The translations under genes and the position numbers were made by a program. Below, in pieces: positions 43,205 through 52,129 of a DNA stretch of 64,000 nt. Within the stretch, counting starts at the first letter, position 1; every line of letters begins with the position of its first letter. The notes under the pieces are model-generated. The model was not told the DNA's origin. It made no database searches and was given only the letters and a program-made list of their open reading frames with translations. Origin of the DNA: Herbaspirillum chlorophenolicum (lineage in GTDB: Bacteria; Pseudomonadota; Gammaproteobacteria; Burkholderiales; Burkholderiaceae_D); assembly GCF_001189955.1 (NCBI RefSeq), contig NZ_LFLT01000018.1, forward strand, positions 1-64,000. The letters run 5' to 3'.

Positions 43205-43624
43205 ATGCGGTCCGAAGAACTGGAGCAGTGGCTATTGGCGCTGCCCCTGTCGGAACCGTGTGAAATCGACGGCGAACGCGTTTATTTCAACATTGCCGAC
43301 GATGGCGCGGAGCTTGGCCTGATCTTGCTCCCGCACCCGTCCGACGCCCAGATTACCGAAGCCATCCGCGCCGGATTCCAGGGCGCCCTGGAGTTCGAGG
43401 CGGGCCTGGGCATCGGCGAGGATGGCGCATTGTTGCTCAATCGTTGGCTGCCCCAGGCCGAGACCTGGTTCGACGCCGCCGACGCACTCGAGGATTTGCT
43501 CAACCAGGCCGGTCTGTGGCGGGCCGCCCTGGGATACGTCACGAAGACCGGCATCCGGCGGGATACCGGAATCAATCGGGCCGAAGAGCGCTTGCGCGCG
43601 GCCATCAAGGGGGATACACCATGA
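43205..43624 (+). CDS. HrpG-position chaperone-like protein
   Basis: A 139-aa acidic protein with T3S chaperone features: N-terminal helix EELEQWLLALPLSE, strands around CEIDGERVYFNIADDG and LGLILLPHP, and a later helical part. It lies four bases after the 77-aa gene and overlaps sctC, the slot of hrpG. In Pseudomonas syringae HrpG binds the negative regulator HrpV; no hrpV is visible here. Confidence 0.65.
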   Translation: MRSEELEQWLLALPLSEPCEIDGERVYFNIADDGAELGLILLPHPSDAQITEAIRAGFQGALEFEAGLGIGEDGALLLNRWLPQAETWFDAADALEDLLNQAGLWRAALGYVTKTGIRRDTGINRAEERLRAAIKGDTP

Positions 43625-45720
43625 ACGTCAGAGAAACCATCAAGTCCTGGGGCATCGGCATGCTGCTGGCCGTGCTGCTGCTGTGGGGCACCACGCTGCA
43701 TGCGGCGGTGCCGGCGGCATGGAAGGATGGTGGATTTTCCATCAATGCCAATGGCCTGACGGTGCGCGGCGTGCTGGATGAATTTTCACGCACCTACGGC
43801 GTGCGCCTGCAGATGAGCGCCGACGGCGGCCAGATCATCAAGGGCCGGGTCAAGGCCGACAACGGCGTGGAATTCCTCAACCGGTTGACCGGTTCCTACA
43901 AGATGCGCTGGTTTGTCTACAACGATACGCTGTACGTGGTGCCGTCGACCGACAATACCTCCTCGCGCATGCAGGTCGGCGACGACGCCGTGATGGATGC
44001 CAAGGCTGCGCTGGTCGGCCTGGGCCTGTTCGATGAGCGTTTCGGATGGGGCGAGTTGCCGGACGAAGGCGTGGTCATCGTCAGCGGCCCGCGCGCCTAC
44101 GTGGACCTGGTGCGGGAGGTGCTCATGCCCACCGGCAAGAAGGAAAAACTGCGCGGGCGGCAGGTCATGCTGTTTCGCCTGACTTACGCTACTGCCAATG
44201 ACCGCGTCATCAATTCGCGCGGCAAGGCCGAGACCATCCCCGGCATCAAGACCATCCTCACCAATCTGCTCATGGGCGCGCATGGCGGTGAAAAACTCAC
44301 CGGCAGCAGCAACCGCTTCGACGCCGATAGCCGCAAGCGTTCGCGCACCGGCAAGATCAGCCGCAGCGAGTCAAGCGAAGGCAACCCTGGAAGTGGCGAG
44401 CGTTTTTCGCCCCTGTTTGCCGCACCCGGCAGTAACGGGCGCAACAACCTGATGGCCCCGGGCGCATCCCAGGGCGACTATGACAATGGCGCGGGCGCCG
44501 GTAACGGACAGGAAGGCGAGGGCAAGAACCAGCCGCCACGCATCGAAGCCGATCCCACCCTCAATGCCATCATGATCTATGACGACATCGCCAAGAAAGA
44601 GATGTATGCGTCGCTGATCGCCCAGCTCGACGTCAAGCCCCAGCAGGTCGAGATCGAGGCGCTCATCGTCGATATCGACCGCAGCCGGCTGGCCGAAATG
44701 GGCGTGGAGTGGGGCGTGCGCGCCGGAGTGGTCGATACCGTGGTCAACGGCACCACCACCCAGTCCAGAGGCACCAACCTGCCGTTGCCGGGCGCGACCC
44801 TGCTCATCAGCGATGCGGCGCGTTTCTATGCCCGCCTCAAGGCGATGGAATCGAACGGCGAGGCCCGCGTGCTGGCGACCCCGACCGTGCTGACGCTGGA
44901 CAATGTGGCGGCGGTGCTGGACCTGAGCCAGAGCGCCTACGTATCGATGATCGGCGAGCGCGTGGCCGACATGTCCGATATCACGGCAGGGACCATGCTG
45001 CGCGTGATCCCCCGCATCATCAATGACGGCGGCCACACCCGGGTGCGGATGGAAGTCGATATCGAAGACGGCTCGCTGAACAACAACGATACCAATACCT
45101 CGACCACCACCAATGGCAGCGGCAGCACCAACATCGCCGCCAGCGTGACCCGGTCGACCATCAATACCCAGGCCATCATCGATGCCCAGCAGACGCTGAT
45201 GATCGGTGGCTATCGTGCCGAGTCGCTGATCCGCAACAAGCAGAAGGTGCCGGTGCTGGGCGACTTGCCGCTGGTGGGCGGATTGTTTCGCAGCGAGTCC
45301 AAATCCAACAGCACCCGCGAGCGACTGTTCCTGATCACGCCGCGCATTACCAGTTTCGATGGCACCCGCCTGGCATCCAATACGGCAGCCCGCGGCAAGG
45401 CAGGCGCGGCGCCGGCCAATCCGATGCCGCCGACCGCGCCCCCATCGGCGCCAGGCATGCCGCCGATCCCGGTACCGGCGCCAGTCAACAGTTCGCAGAT
45501 ATTGCCGGCGCCTGCGGCAGCGGCCACCTCCAGTAGCACGCCACCGGCCATGCTGCCCCTGCCGGCGAATCCACCGGCGTCGAGTACGCAAAGCGCAACG
45601 GAAGAGCCGGCGCTGGCCAGTACGGCGCCTGCGGGTGGCTCGTTGATGGGGGTGCGCCTGCCGCTGCGCAAGACCAAGAACCGTTGCGTCAGGCCTGGCG
45701 GTATCGTCGGGATTCTCTAG
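43621..45720 (+). CDS. sctC: SctC outer-membrane secretin
   Basis: A 699-aa secretin. A signal peptide (MNVRETIKSWGIGMLLAVLL, cleaved after LHAA) is followed by N0/N1 and N3-type domains, then the secretin core with VEIEALIVDIDRSRLAEMGV, VLATPTVLTLDN and the closing block VPVLGDLPLVGGLFRS. The last 110 residues are Pro/Ala/Ser-rich, longer than usual, and could bind a pilotin or outer-membrane partner; no hrpT-like pilotin gene is apparent. A terminator follows. Confidence 0.95.
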   Translation: MNVRETIKSWGIGMLLAVLLLWGTTLHAAVPAAWKDGGFSINANGLTVRGVLDEFSRTYGVRLQMSADGGQIIKGRVKADNGVEFLNRLTGSYKMRWFVYNDTLYVVPSTDNTSSRMQVGDDAVMDAKAALVGLGLFDERFGWGELPDEGVVIVSGPRAYVDLVREVLMPTGKKEKLRGRQVMLFRLTYATANDRVINSRGKAETIPGIKTILTNLLMGAHGGEKLTGSSNRFDADSRKRSRTGKISRSESSEGNPGSGERFSPLFAAPGSNGRNNLMAPGASQGDYDNGAGAGNGQEGEGKNQPPRIEADPTLNAIMIYDDIAKKEMYASLIAQLDVKPQQVEIEALIVDIDRSRLAEMGVEWGVRAGVVDTVVNGTTTQSRGTNLPLPGATLLISDAARFYARLKAMESNGEARVLATPTVLTLDNVAAVLDLSQSAYVSMIGERVADMSDITAGTMLRVIPRIINDGGHTRVRMEVDIEDGSLNNNDTNTSTTTNGSGSTNIAASVTRSTINTQAIIDAQQTLMIGGYRAESLIRNKQKVPVLGDLPLVGGLFRSESKSNSTRERLFLITPRITSFDGTRLASNTAARGKAGAAPANPMPPTAPPSAPGMPPIPVPAPVNSSQILPAPAAAATSSSTPPAMLPLPANPPASSTQSATEEPALASTAPAGGSLMGVRLPLRKTKNRCVRPGGIVGIL

Positions 45721-45763
45721 TGTCCCGAGTCAGAACACTAGGGCCTGCTTATCATCCCGCAGC

Positions 45764-45795
45764 AAGGGAGCGCCACGGCGCTCCCTTTGCGTTTT
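45764..45795 (+). terminator. Terminator after sctC
   Basis: AAGGGAGCGC pairs with GCGCTCCCTT across CACG, followed by TGCGTTTT. It ends the sctI-sctC operon, just before the next hrp-box-like promoter. Confidence 0.8.
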
Positions 45796-45823
45796 GGGGG
45801 CGCAGATTTTTTCGTCGGGCGGT

Positions 45824-45851
45824 GGAACTGCCGCTCAGCCAGTTTCACTCA
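45824..45851 (+). promoter_or_regulatory. hrp-box-like promoter upstream of the type IVb pilus operon
   Basis: GGAACT, 15 bases, then TCACTCA, with the same half-sites as the box at 18215. It lies 29 bp after the sctC terminator and points into the pilus region (pilL ATG 46286). The intervening 430 bp could be a long leader or carry a small gene. Confidence 0.6.
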
Positions 45852-45905
45852 TGTTCAGCGACCGGACAGTCAGGTGATGGCTGGGTGGTCGGCCAACAGG
45901 AAACG

Positions 45906-46109
45906 GTGTGCAAGGACGGCGAGATTGCTGTTTCGTCCAGTTCCGGTGCGGTCATATTTGTTGAGAATTTCACGCCCCGGTTTAGTTACACTGTGCAACA
46001 TGTTGAGACGGAAAGCGCCAGCAAACGCTGGCCGGGCAAGGACAGGGATCATCGCATGGCGTACCGCGCCGACGTTGAATTGTTCACTGCAATGGTGAGC
46101 AAGCGATGA
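45906..46109 (+). CDS. Possible small protein in the pilus operon leader
   Basis: A 67-aa frame from GTG 45906, preceded by ACAGGAAACG. Sequence MCKDGEIAVSSSSGAVIF with later YRADVELFTAMVSKR has balanced, protein-like composition, unlike the other frames here. It lies where hrpT or hrpV would be in Hrp1 clusters but resembles neither by eye and has no lipoprotein signal. The remaining leader (46110-46285) shows nothing recognisable. Confidence 0.35.
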   Translation: MCKDGEIAVSSSSGAVIFVENFTPRFSYTVQHVETESASKRWPGKDRDHRMAYRADVELFTAMVSKR

Positions 46110-46285
46110 AAGAGATGCAAAAGAATTAAGCAACATTCGAAACTCGGGCAACAGCACATTTTCAGGATTTCAAGCGATTTCAGGCCGGGCATTACCCGTT
46201 CCGTTTCGCACCGGCGGCCTTGCGCATGCAAGACGCAGGGGACTCTGTTTGCCTTTTTTTAACGTTGTCGTTCAAGGGATGCGTC

Positions 46286-46942
46286 ATGGTTCGCTCAAAC
46301 ATTGCAGGCTGCTGCCACGGCAGGCGGTTCAGGTTGGTGGCTTGCGCTTTTGTTGTCACGCTGGGCTCGGGCTGGGCCAGCCAGGCCGCTGCGCAAGCGG
46401 CGCTGCCGTCCATGAGGTATGTCGGTACCACGACCTTTGCCAGCGCCGAGGATGGCCGCTTCCAGTTGGTGGCCGGCGAGCCGGAACTGGATGACTGCGA
46501 CCCGTTGCCGCTGGCCAGGGCTGCGCTCGCCAGCGATACGCTGGTGCTGGCCAAGGCCGACACCGACAAGAAGCCGGTAGTCCGCCCGGCACGGGCCGGC
46601 AAGAGCGCTGTCACCACCGAAACCTTGATCGATGCGGCGCCAATGGCAGCCGCGCCGGCAGCCATCGCCGTGTCCGCCGACGCCACCCGCACCTGGGAGA
46701 TCGTCGTCTCCGACAAGACCCTCAACGCCACCATGGCGCGCTGGGCTGCTGCGGCCGGATGGCAACTGCTGTGGGAGTTGCCGGTGGACTATGCCGTCGA
46801 GGCCCGCACGCAGGTCCGCGGCACATTCGAAGAAGCCGTGTCGATCGTCGCCAGCAGCATGGAGTCGGCAGAAATTCCAATGAAAGCAGTCTTTTATCAA
46901 GGCAACAGAGTGTTGCGCATCATGGCCAAGGGGAGCGAATGA
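46286..46942 (+). CDS. pilL: PilL/TcpQ-type pilus assembly protein
   Basis: A 218-aa periplasmic protein; ATG 46286 follows AAGGGA. Signal peptide to about ASQAAAQA. The C-terminal 85 residues form the TcpQ-type domain (WEIVVSDKTLNATMARWAAA, WELPVDYAVEA, AVSIVASSM) found in PilL of R64-type pili and TcpQ, which assists the secretin. Much shorter than plasmid PilL. It overlaps pilN by four bases. Confidence 0.82.
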   Translation: MVRSNIAGCCHGRRFRLVACAFVVTLGSGWASQAAAQAALPSMRYVGTTTFASAEDGRFQLVAGEPELDDCDPLPLARAALASDTLVLAKADTDKKPVVRPARAGKSAVTTETLIDAAPMAAAPAAIAVSADATRTWEIVVSDKTLNATMARWAAAAGWQLLWELPVDYAVEARTQVRGTFEEAVSIVASSMESAEIPMKAVFYQGNRVLRIMAKGSE

Positions 46943-48747
46943 TGAGGGCCTATTCCAGCAAACTGCCGCTGCTGTTGCCGCTGGCAATCCTGATCGCCGG
47001 TTGCAGCGGGCTGGCCAACAAGCTTGAGGTCAAGGTTGACGAGGAGGCCGAACGCGCCGCTCGCCTGAGCCGCGACGTGGGCCGCACCGCGCCCGGCACC
47101 GTCATGCCGTCGTCCCCGCTGGTCAAGCACGAAGCCGGGATCTGGCTGGGCAAGACGCCGATCAAGCTAGGCCAGCCTTCGCTGCCGCCGATCTTCTATG
47201 AACCGACTACCTTTGATCGCACCATCAATTCGCTGACCGAACTGGCTGAACGGATCACCCTGCGCTCGGGCATACCGAGCAAGGTCAGCCCGGACGCGCT
47301 GGAAGTCTCCGGTGGCGCGTTCCGCTCGCGCGGCGTTCCGGGCTTGCCTGGCCTGCCCGGTGCGGCAGGACGCGGCGCCCCCGGCATGGTGCCGGGGGCT
47401 GGCCCCATGCTGCCCCTGCCCGCTGGCACTCCCGGCGAAGGCATGAGCAGCCCCGTGCAGCCGGGACGCGGCCCGGCGGCCAATACCGGCCAGGCCCAGC
47501 CGACCTTCACCGACATGCCCAATGGCGTGCGCATTGCCTATAACAGTGGCTCGCTGAAGGGCTTGCTCGATACCGCCGCCGCCCGTTTCGGGGTGTCGTG
47601 GAAGTTCAGCGATGGCGTGATCCAGTTCTTCCACACCGAATCGCGCAACTTCCAGATCAGCGCCATTCCGGGTGACTCGACCTTCTCGGCCACCGTCACC
47701 AGTGGCGCGACCTCCACCGGCGGCACCGGTGGTGGCAGTGGCGGCGGCGGCGGTGGTTCCGGTGGCGGCGGCAGCTCGTCCTCGGGCGTGAACGCCAACA
47801 ATACCCAGAACACCCAGGTCGCGTCCAAGCTGTCGGTCTATACCGGACTGGAGTCGGCGATCAAGGTGATGCTGTCGCCGTATGGCAAGGTGCTGGCTTC
47901 GCCTGCCACCGGTTCCATCACGGTGGTCGATACTCCTGATTCGTTGGAACGCATCTCGTCCTACATCGATGGCGAGAACAAGTCGCTGTCGCGCCAAATT
48001 GCCATCAACGTGACCGTGCTGTCGGTCATCTTGCGCGATTCGGACCAGTACGGTATCAACTGGACCGCTGTCTACCGCAGTCTCAACAGCAAATTCGGCA
48101 TCTCCAACGCCTATGAAGGTGCTACGACCACCGGCCTGGTGTCGTTCACCGCCGGCGTCCCGGCCGGCGGGACCTCCAAGTTTGCGGGTAGCCAGGCGGT
48201 GATGCAGGCGCTGTCCGAGCAAGGCCGGGTGCGGCGCCAGACCACCGCATCGGTGGTGACGCTCAATAACCAGCCGGTGCCGGTGCAGGTGGCGCGCCAG
48301 ACGACCTACCTGCAATCGCTGCAAACCTCGCTGGTAGCGCAGGTCGGGTCGACCACGTCGCTCACGCCCGGCGTGGTCACGGCCGGATTCAACATGAGCA
48401 TCCTGCCGCACATGCTGACCAATGGCACCGTGATGCTGCAGTTCTCCACCGACATCTCGACGCTGCGCCGCATCCGCACCATCATCGGCACCAGCGACTC
48501 CGACGGCAAGGTCACCTCGCAGATCGAGTCGCCCGAGCTGGACACCCGCAACTTCCTGCAGCGCGTGGCGATGAAGTCCAACGAGACCCTGATCATCAGC
48601 GGCTTCGAGCAGACCGACGACGACCTGGGCCGCTCGGGCGTCGGCGAGGCCAAGAACATGGCGCTGGGCGGTGGTTTCTCGGCATCCACCAACAAGGAGG
48701 TGATCGTGGTGCTGATTACCCCGGTGGCCATGGGCCCGGCGTCCTGA
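46939..48747 (+). CDS. pilN: PilN type IVb pilus secretin (lipoprotein)
   Basis: A 602-aa outer-membrane secretin with lipobox LIAGCS near the N-terminus. A Gly/Pro-rich stretch (about residues 133-190) and a Gly/Ser linker (about 258-285) separate the N domains from the secretin core, which includes AINVTVLSVILRDSDQYGIN and ends IVVLITPVAMGPAS. This is the PilN/BfpB class, distinct from the T3S secretin upstream. Confidence 0.93.
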   Translation: MMRAYSSKLPLLLPLAILIAGCSGLANKLEVKVDEEAERAARLSRDVGRTAPGTVMPSSPLVKHEAGIWLGKTPIKLGQPSLPPIFYEPTTFDRTINSLTELAERITLRSGIPSKVSPDALEVSGGAFRSRGVPGLPGLPGAAGRGAPGMVPGAGPMLPLPAGTPGEGMSSPVQPGRGPAANTGQAQPTFTDMPNGVRIAYNSGSLKGLLDTAAARFGVSWKFSDGVIQFFHTESRNFQISAIPGDSTFSATVTSGATSTGGTGGGSGGGGGGSGGGGSSSSGVNANNTQNTQVASKLSVYTGLESAIKVMLSPYGKVLASPATGSITVVDTPDSLERISSYIDGENKSLSRQIAINVTVLSVILRDSDQYGINWTAVYRSLNSKFGISNAYEGATTTGLVSFTAGVPAGGTSKFAGSQAVMQALSEQGRVRRQTTASVVTLNNQPVPVQVARQTTYLQSLQTSLVAQVGSTTSLTPGVVTAGFNMSILPHMLTNGTVMLQFSTDISTLRRIRTIIGTSDSDGKVTSQIESPELDTRNFLQRVAMKSNETLIISGFEQTDDDLGRSGVGEAKNMALGGGFSASTNKEVIVVLITPVAMGPAS

Positions 48748-48757
48748 GGAAGATGAC

Positions 48758-50023
48758 ATGGCCGGCTATATCACCACACTAGAGAAGCACAAGTTCGTCT
48801 GCGGCCTGTTCTGGCAATCGCTGTCCAAGCCGCGCGAACTCAACCGTGAAGCCGCCGAGCTGGGCCGCCGGATCGATTCCGACCTGATGGTGGTCCGCAT
48901 GGACCACACCACGGCCCAGGCCGGTTTTGCCCAGACCAGGGACGGCATCAAGCGCGGCATGTATTCGCTGGCCGCGGTGGTATCAAAGACGCTGGCCATC
49001 GAAGGTGCGTTCTACGACGGCGAGCAGCAACCGGTGCACAACTGGCTGGGCGCCTTCAAGCTGCCTGACGGCCACTGGGTCTACTTCGCGGTGCGCGACG
49101 CCAACTTCCTGCCCAATGGCGACTTCGCCGGCACCAAGGAAGAGGTGCTCGACCGCTTGCACAACGATTACGCGCTGGGCGGATGGAACGTGGTGCTGGG
49201 TGAGGACGAGTTGCGTTCGTTCGGCTTTCACAACTTCCAGCCGCGCGACATCAAGAGCTTCATCCCGCAGCGGCCGGACGGCAGCATCCGCATCCACAAG
49301 TGGTGGGGCATGCGCCAGATCGGCGGCCGCCCCAGCTGGGTGCCGATGGCCGCTGCCGCCGCCGTGATTGGCGCCGTGGCGCTGGGCGGCACCTACGGGT
49401 GGAAGATCTACCAGCAGAAGAAGGAAGAGCGTGAACGCGAGATCGCCATGCAGCAGGTGCGCGAAAGATTGATGCGCGAAGCCTCGGTGGCCGCGCGTCC
49501 CTGGGCCAAGAAGGCCTCGCCGGTGAGCCTGATGCAGAGCTGCCAGAAACAGTTCACCCATCCCACGGCAGGCGGCTGGGTGCTGGAGTCCTATACCTGC
49601 ACCCAGGAGGCGCAGACCTATGCATGGGGCCGGGGCATGTCGACCGTGGCCATGTTGCGCGAGCAGATGCCGGACGCCGTCGTGGAAGCGACGGGAGAGC
49701 GTGCCAGCTACGCGCGCCCCCTGAAATTGCAGGCGCCGCAGAACGAAGATTTGAAAGACACCCGCGAGACGCTCGAGCCGTTGCTGTCGCGGCTGCAGAT
49801 GATGGGGGTGCCGATCAAGGTCAGCACTGCGCCGACGCCGCAATTGAATACGAGCGACCAGCAGTGGCAGCCCAATTGGCGCAGTTACCTTTTCAAGCTC
49901 GTCGCCGGCGGCATGGAGCCGCTGGAGATCGCCGAGATTCTCAACCGGCCGGGTGTGCGGGTCGACAAGGTGGTTTATCAAGGATCCCAGTGGATCATGG
50001 AGGGAACGATATATGCGAAATAA
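48758..50023 (+). CDS. pilO: PilO pilus accessory inner-membrane protein
   Basis: A 421-aa protein with GAGGAAGATGAC before the ATG. One membrane segment lies near residues 195-215 (PMAAAAAVIGAVALGGTYGW) between an N-terminal cytoplasmic domain and a C-terminal periplasmic part. Size, topology and order (N-O-P-Q) match R64 PilO, part of the inner-membrane assembly platform. It overlaps pilP. Confidence 0.88.
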   Translation: MAGYITTLEKHKFVCGLFWQSLSKPRELNREAAELGRRIDSDLMVVRMDHTTAQAGFAQTRDGIKRGMYSLAAVVSKTLAIEGAFYDGEQQPVHNWLGAFKLPDGHWVYFAVRDANFLPNGDFAGTKEEVLDRLHNDYALGGWNVVLGEDELRSFGFHNFQPRDIKSFIPQRPDGSIRIHKWWGMRQIGGRPSWVPMAAAAAVIGAVALGGTYGWKIYQQKKEEREREIAMQQVRERLMREASVAARPWAKKASPVSLMQSCQKQFTHPTAGGWVLESYTCTQEAQTYAWGRGMSTVAMLREQMPDAVVEATGERASYARPLKLQAPQNEDLKDTRETLEPLLSRLQMMGVPIKVSTAPTPQLNTSDQQWQPNWRSYLFKLVAGGMEPLEIAEILNRPGVRVDKVVYQGSQWIMEGTIYAK

Positions 50024-50519
50024 GACCATTGCGCTCAAGACCGCTATTGCAGCGCTGGCGGTAGCAAGCGGGACGGCGTTTCCCGTCCACGCCGAGAGCA
50101 CCTCCGAGAGCCTGACCCGGATCGAGGCCGAGACCATGGTCTTGAAGGCGCGGGAAAAGCAGCTCGAAGTGCAAGCCAGCATCGTCACCAAGCAAAACGA
50201 GATCGCTGCCCGGCAAAGCGTGACGGCCGCGCTCAACCAGCCCGAGGTGGTGGGCGACCCGGTGGTGCGCGCCATCGAAGGCATCGGCAGCCGCATGTAT
50301 GCCACCTTGCAATTGAGCGATGGCAGCATGGTCGATGTGCAACAGGGCGACACCCTGCCCGGCGGGATGAAGATTGTCGCGGTGCACCCGCGCGAGGTAC
50401 TGGCATCCAACAAGGGACGCCAGTTCCGCCTGGGAACCTATGCGCCGGTGCTGACCGGATTCAACCCGAACTTCCCCGGACCGGGCGTGCCTCCGGCTGC
50501 ACGAGGAGTCGCGAGATGA
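50013..50519 (+). CDS. pilP: PilP pilus biogenesis protein
   Basis: A 168-aa periplasmic protein, starting at ATG 50013 within the pilO end (GGAGGGAACGATAT upstream). Signal peptide ends near PVHAES. A helical region is followed by a small beta domain with LSDGSMVDVQQGDTLPGGMK, the R64 PilP plan. It overlaps pilQ by four bases. Confidence 0.88.
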   Translation: MRNKTIALKTAIAALAVASGTAFPVHAESTSESLTRIEAETMVLKAREKQLEVQASIVTKQNEIAARQSVTAALNQPEVVGDPVVRAIEGIGSRMYATLQLSDGSMVDVQQGDTLPGGMKIVAVHPREVLASNKGRQFRLGTYAPVLTGFNPNFPGPGVPPAARGVAR

Positions 50520-52129
50520 AACTGCGCCTGCCACGCCGCCGCGAACAGCCGCAAGGCACGCCCGCCGGCACCCATGACGACGTACCGCGCTTCGACGGCC
50601 TGCAGGTGTTGAGCCACGGCGGCCTGTTCGAGGCCAGCCAGGAAGAGCGCAAGCTGCTGTGCCTGCTGGGTGACGGCCGTCTGCTGGTCGTGGCCGGACA
50701 AGAGCTCAATCCCCATGTCATGTCCTACCAGGGACGGCTGGAGCGGCTGGGGCAGCCGTATCAGGTGGAGTCCAGCGGGGTCGAGGTGATCTACCGCATC
50801 AACCGCATCGGCGGCGTGTTGCCCGAGGAGCGCCACCAGGAGCACACTATGATGCAGGTCACCGCCAAGGACCTGCTCAACAAGGCTTGCCGTTCACGCG
50901 CCTCCGATATCCATCTTCGGGTGCGCAAGAACTGCACCGAGATCTACTTTCGCATCCACAACGACCTGGTGCCGGTAGGCGGCCAGACCCGCGAATATGG
51001 CGACCGCCTGCTGGCTACCTTGTATGGCGCCATGACCTCGGTCTCGGATAGCTCCTACAAGCCCACCGAGCGCCAGGACGCCGCCATCTCGGATCGCGAC
51101 AAGCTGCCGCCGGCGCTGTACGGCGTGCGTATTGCCACCGTGCCCACCAGCGAAGGCTCGGTCATGGTGATGCGTCTGCTCTATAACGATGCCGGCGACA
51201 ACATCGATCTGCGGCCGCTGGGTTTTTCCGAAGCCCATGCCATCGCGCTGCAAAAGTTGAAGGAGCAGCCGGTCGGCCTGAACATCATCAGCGGCCCCAC
51301 CGGCTCGGGCAAGTCGACCACGCTGCAGCGGGTGCTGACCGGCGAGATCATCGAAGCCGAAGGCAAGCTGCACGTGCTGACCATCGAGGACCCGGTCGAA
51401 TACCCGATCGAAGGCGCGGTACAGACCGCCGTGACCAATGCCGGCAGCGAAGAAGAGCGCTCGCGCGCCTTTGCCGCCGCCATCTCCAACGCCATGCGGC
51501 TGGACCCCGACACCATCATGATCGGCGAGGTGCGGGATCGCGCCACCGCGCAAAACGCCCTGCGCGCCTCGATGACCGGGCACCAGGTGTGGACCACGGT
51601 GCACGCCAACAGCGCCCTGGCCATCGTCGACCGACTGCTGGACCTGGGTTTGCCCGCCAGCCTGGTGGCCGACCACCACGTGGTGACCGGCCTGATCAGC
51701 CAGCGCCTGGTCAAGAAGCTGTGCCAGTGCTGCCGGCAGCCGCTGGCGAAGAATCCCGAAGCGCTGCCGCCGGCCATGCTGGCGCGGGTGCGCCAGGCGG
51801 TGTCGGCCAATCTGGAAGGTGTCTGCGTGACCGGCCCGGGATGCGAAGAATGCAAGGGGCAGGGTACGGTGGGACGTTCGGTGGTGGCCGAGATCATCAT
51901 CCCGGACGACCATTTCTTCCGACTGGTGCGCCAGGGAGAGAAGACCGAGGCGCTGAAGTACTGGGTCAACGAACTGGGCGGCAGGACCATGCTGGAGCAC
52001 GCCATCGAGAAAGTGGCGCGCGGCGAACTCGACCCGCGCATGGCCGAGCGGGTGGTGGGTCACCTGGTCTATGACCGCGCGCCGGTGTTGCCCTTTCTGA
52101 CCGTGGTGGAGGGGCGCAGTGCTACCTGA
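50516..52129 (+). CDS. pilQ: PilQ type IVb pilus assembly ATPase
   Basis: A 537-aa GspE/PilB-superfamily ATPase. Walker A GPTGSGKST lies near residues 259-267, Asp-box LTIEDPVEYPIEGAVQT follows, Walker B-type TIMIGEVRD and His-box TTVHAN come later. Near the C-terminus paired cysteines (CQCC and CEEC) form the metal-binding tetracysteine element of extension ATPases. Powers pilus assembly with PilR. Confidence 0.95.
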   Translation: MKLRLPRRREQPQGTPAGTHDDVPRFDGLQVLSHGGLFEASQEERKLLCLLGDGRLLVVAGQELNPHVMSYQGRLERLGQPYQVESSGVEVIYRINRIGGVLPEERHQEHTMMQVTAKDLLNKACRSRASDIHLRVRKNCTEIYFRIHNDLVPVGGQTREYGDRLLATLYGAMTSVSDSSYKPTERQDAAISDRDKLPPALYGVRIATVPTSEGSVMVMRLLYNDAGDNIDLRPLGFSEAHAIALQKLKEQPVGLNIISGPTGSGKSTTLQRVLTGEIIEAEGKLHVLTIEDPVEYPIEGAVQTAVTNAGSEEERSRAFAAAISNAMRLDPDTIMIGEVRDRATAQNALRASMTGHQVWTTVHANSALAIVDRLLDLGLPASLVADHHVVTGLISQRLVKKLCQCCRQPLAKNPEALPPAMLARVRQAVSANLEGVCVTGPGCEECKGQGTVGRSVVAEIIIPDDHFFRLVRQGEKTEALKYWVNELGGRTMLEHAIEKVARGELDPRMAERVVGHLVYDRAPVLPFLTVVEGRSAT

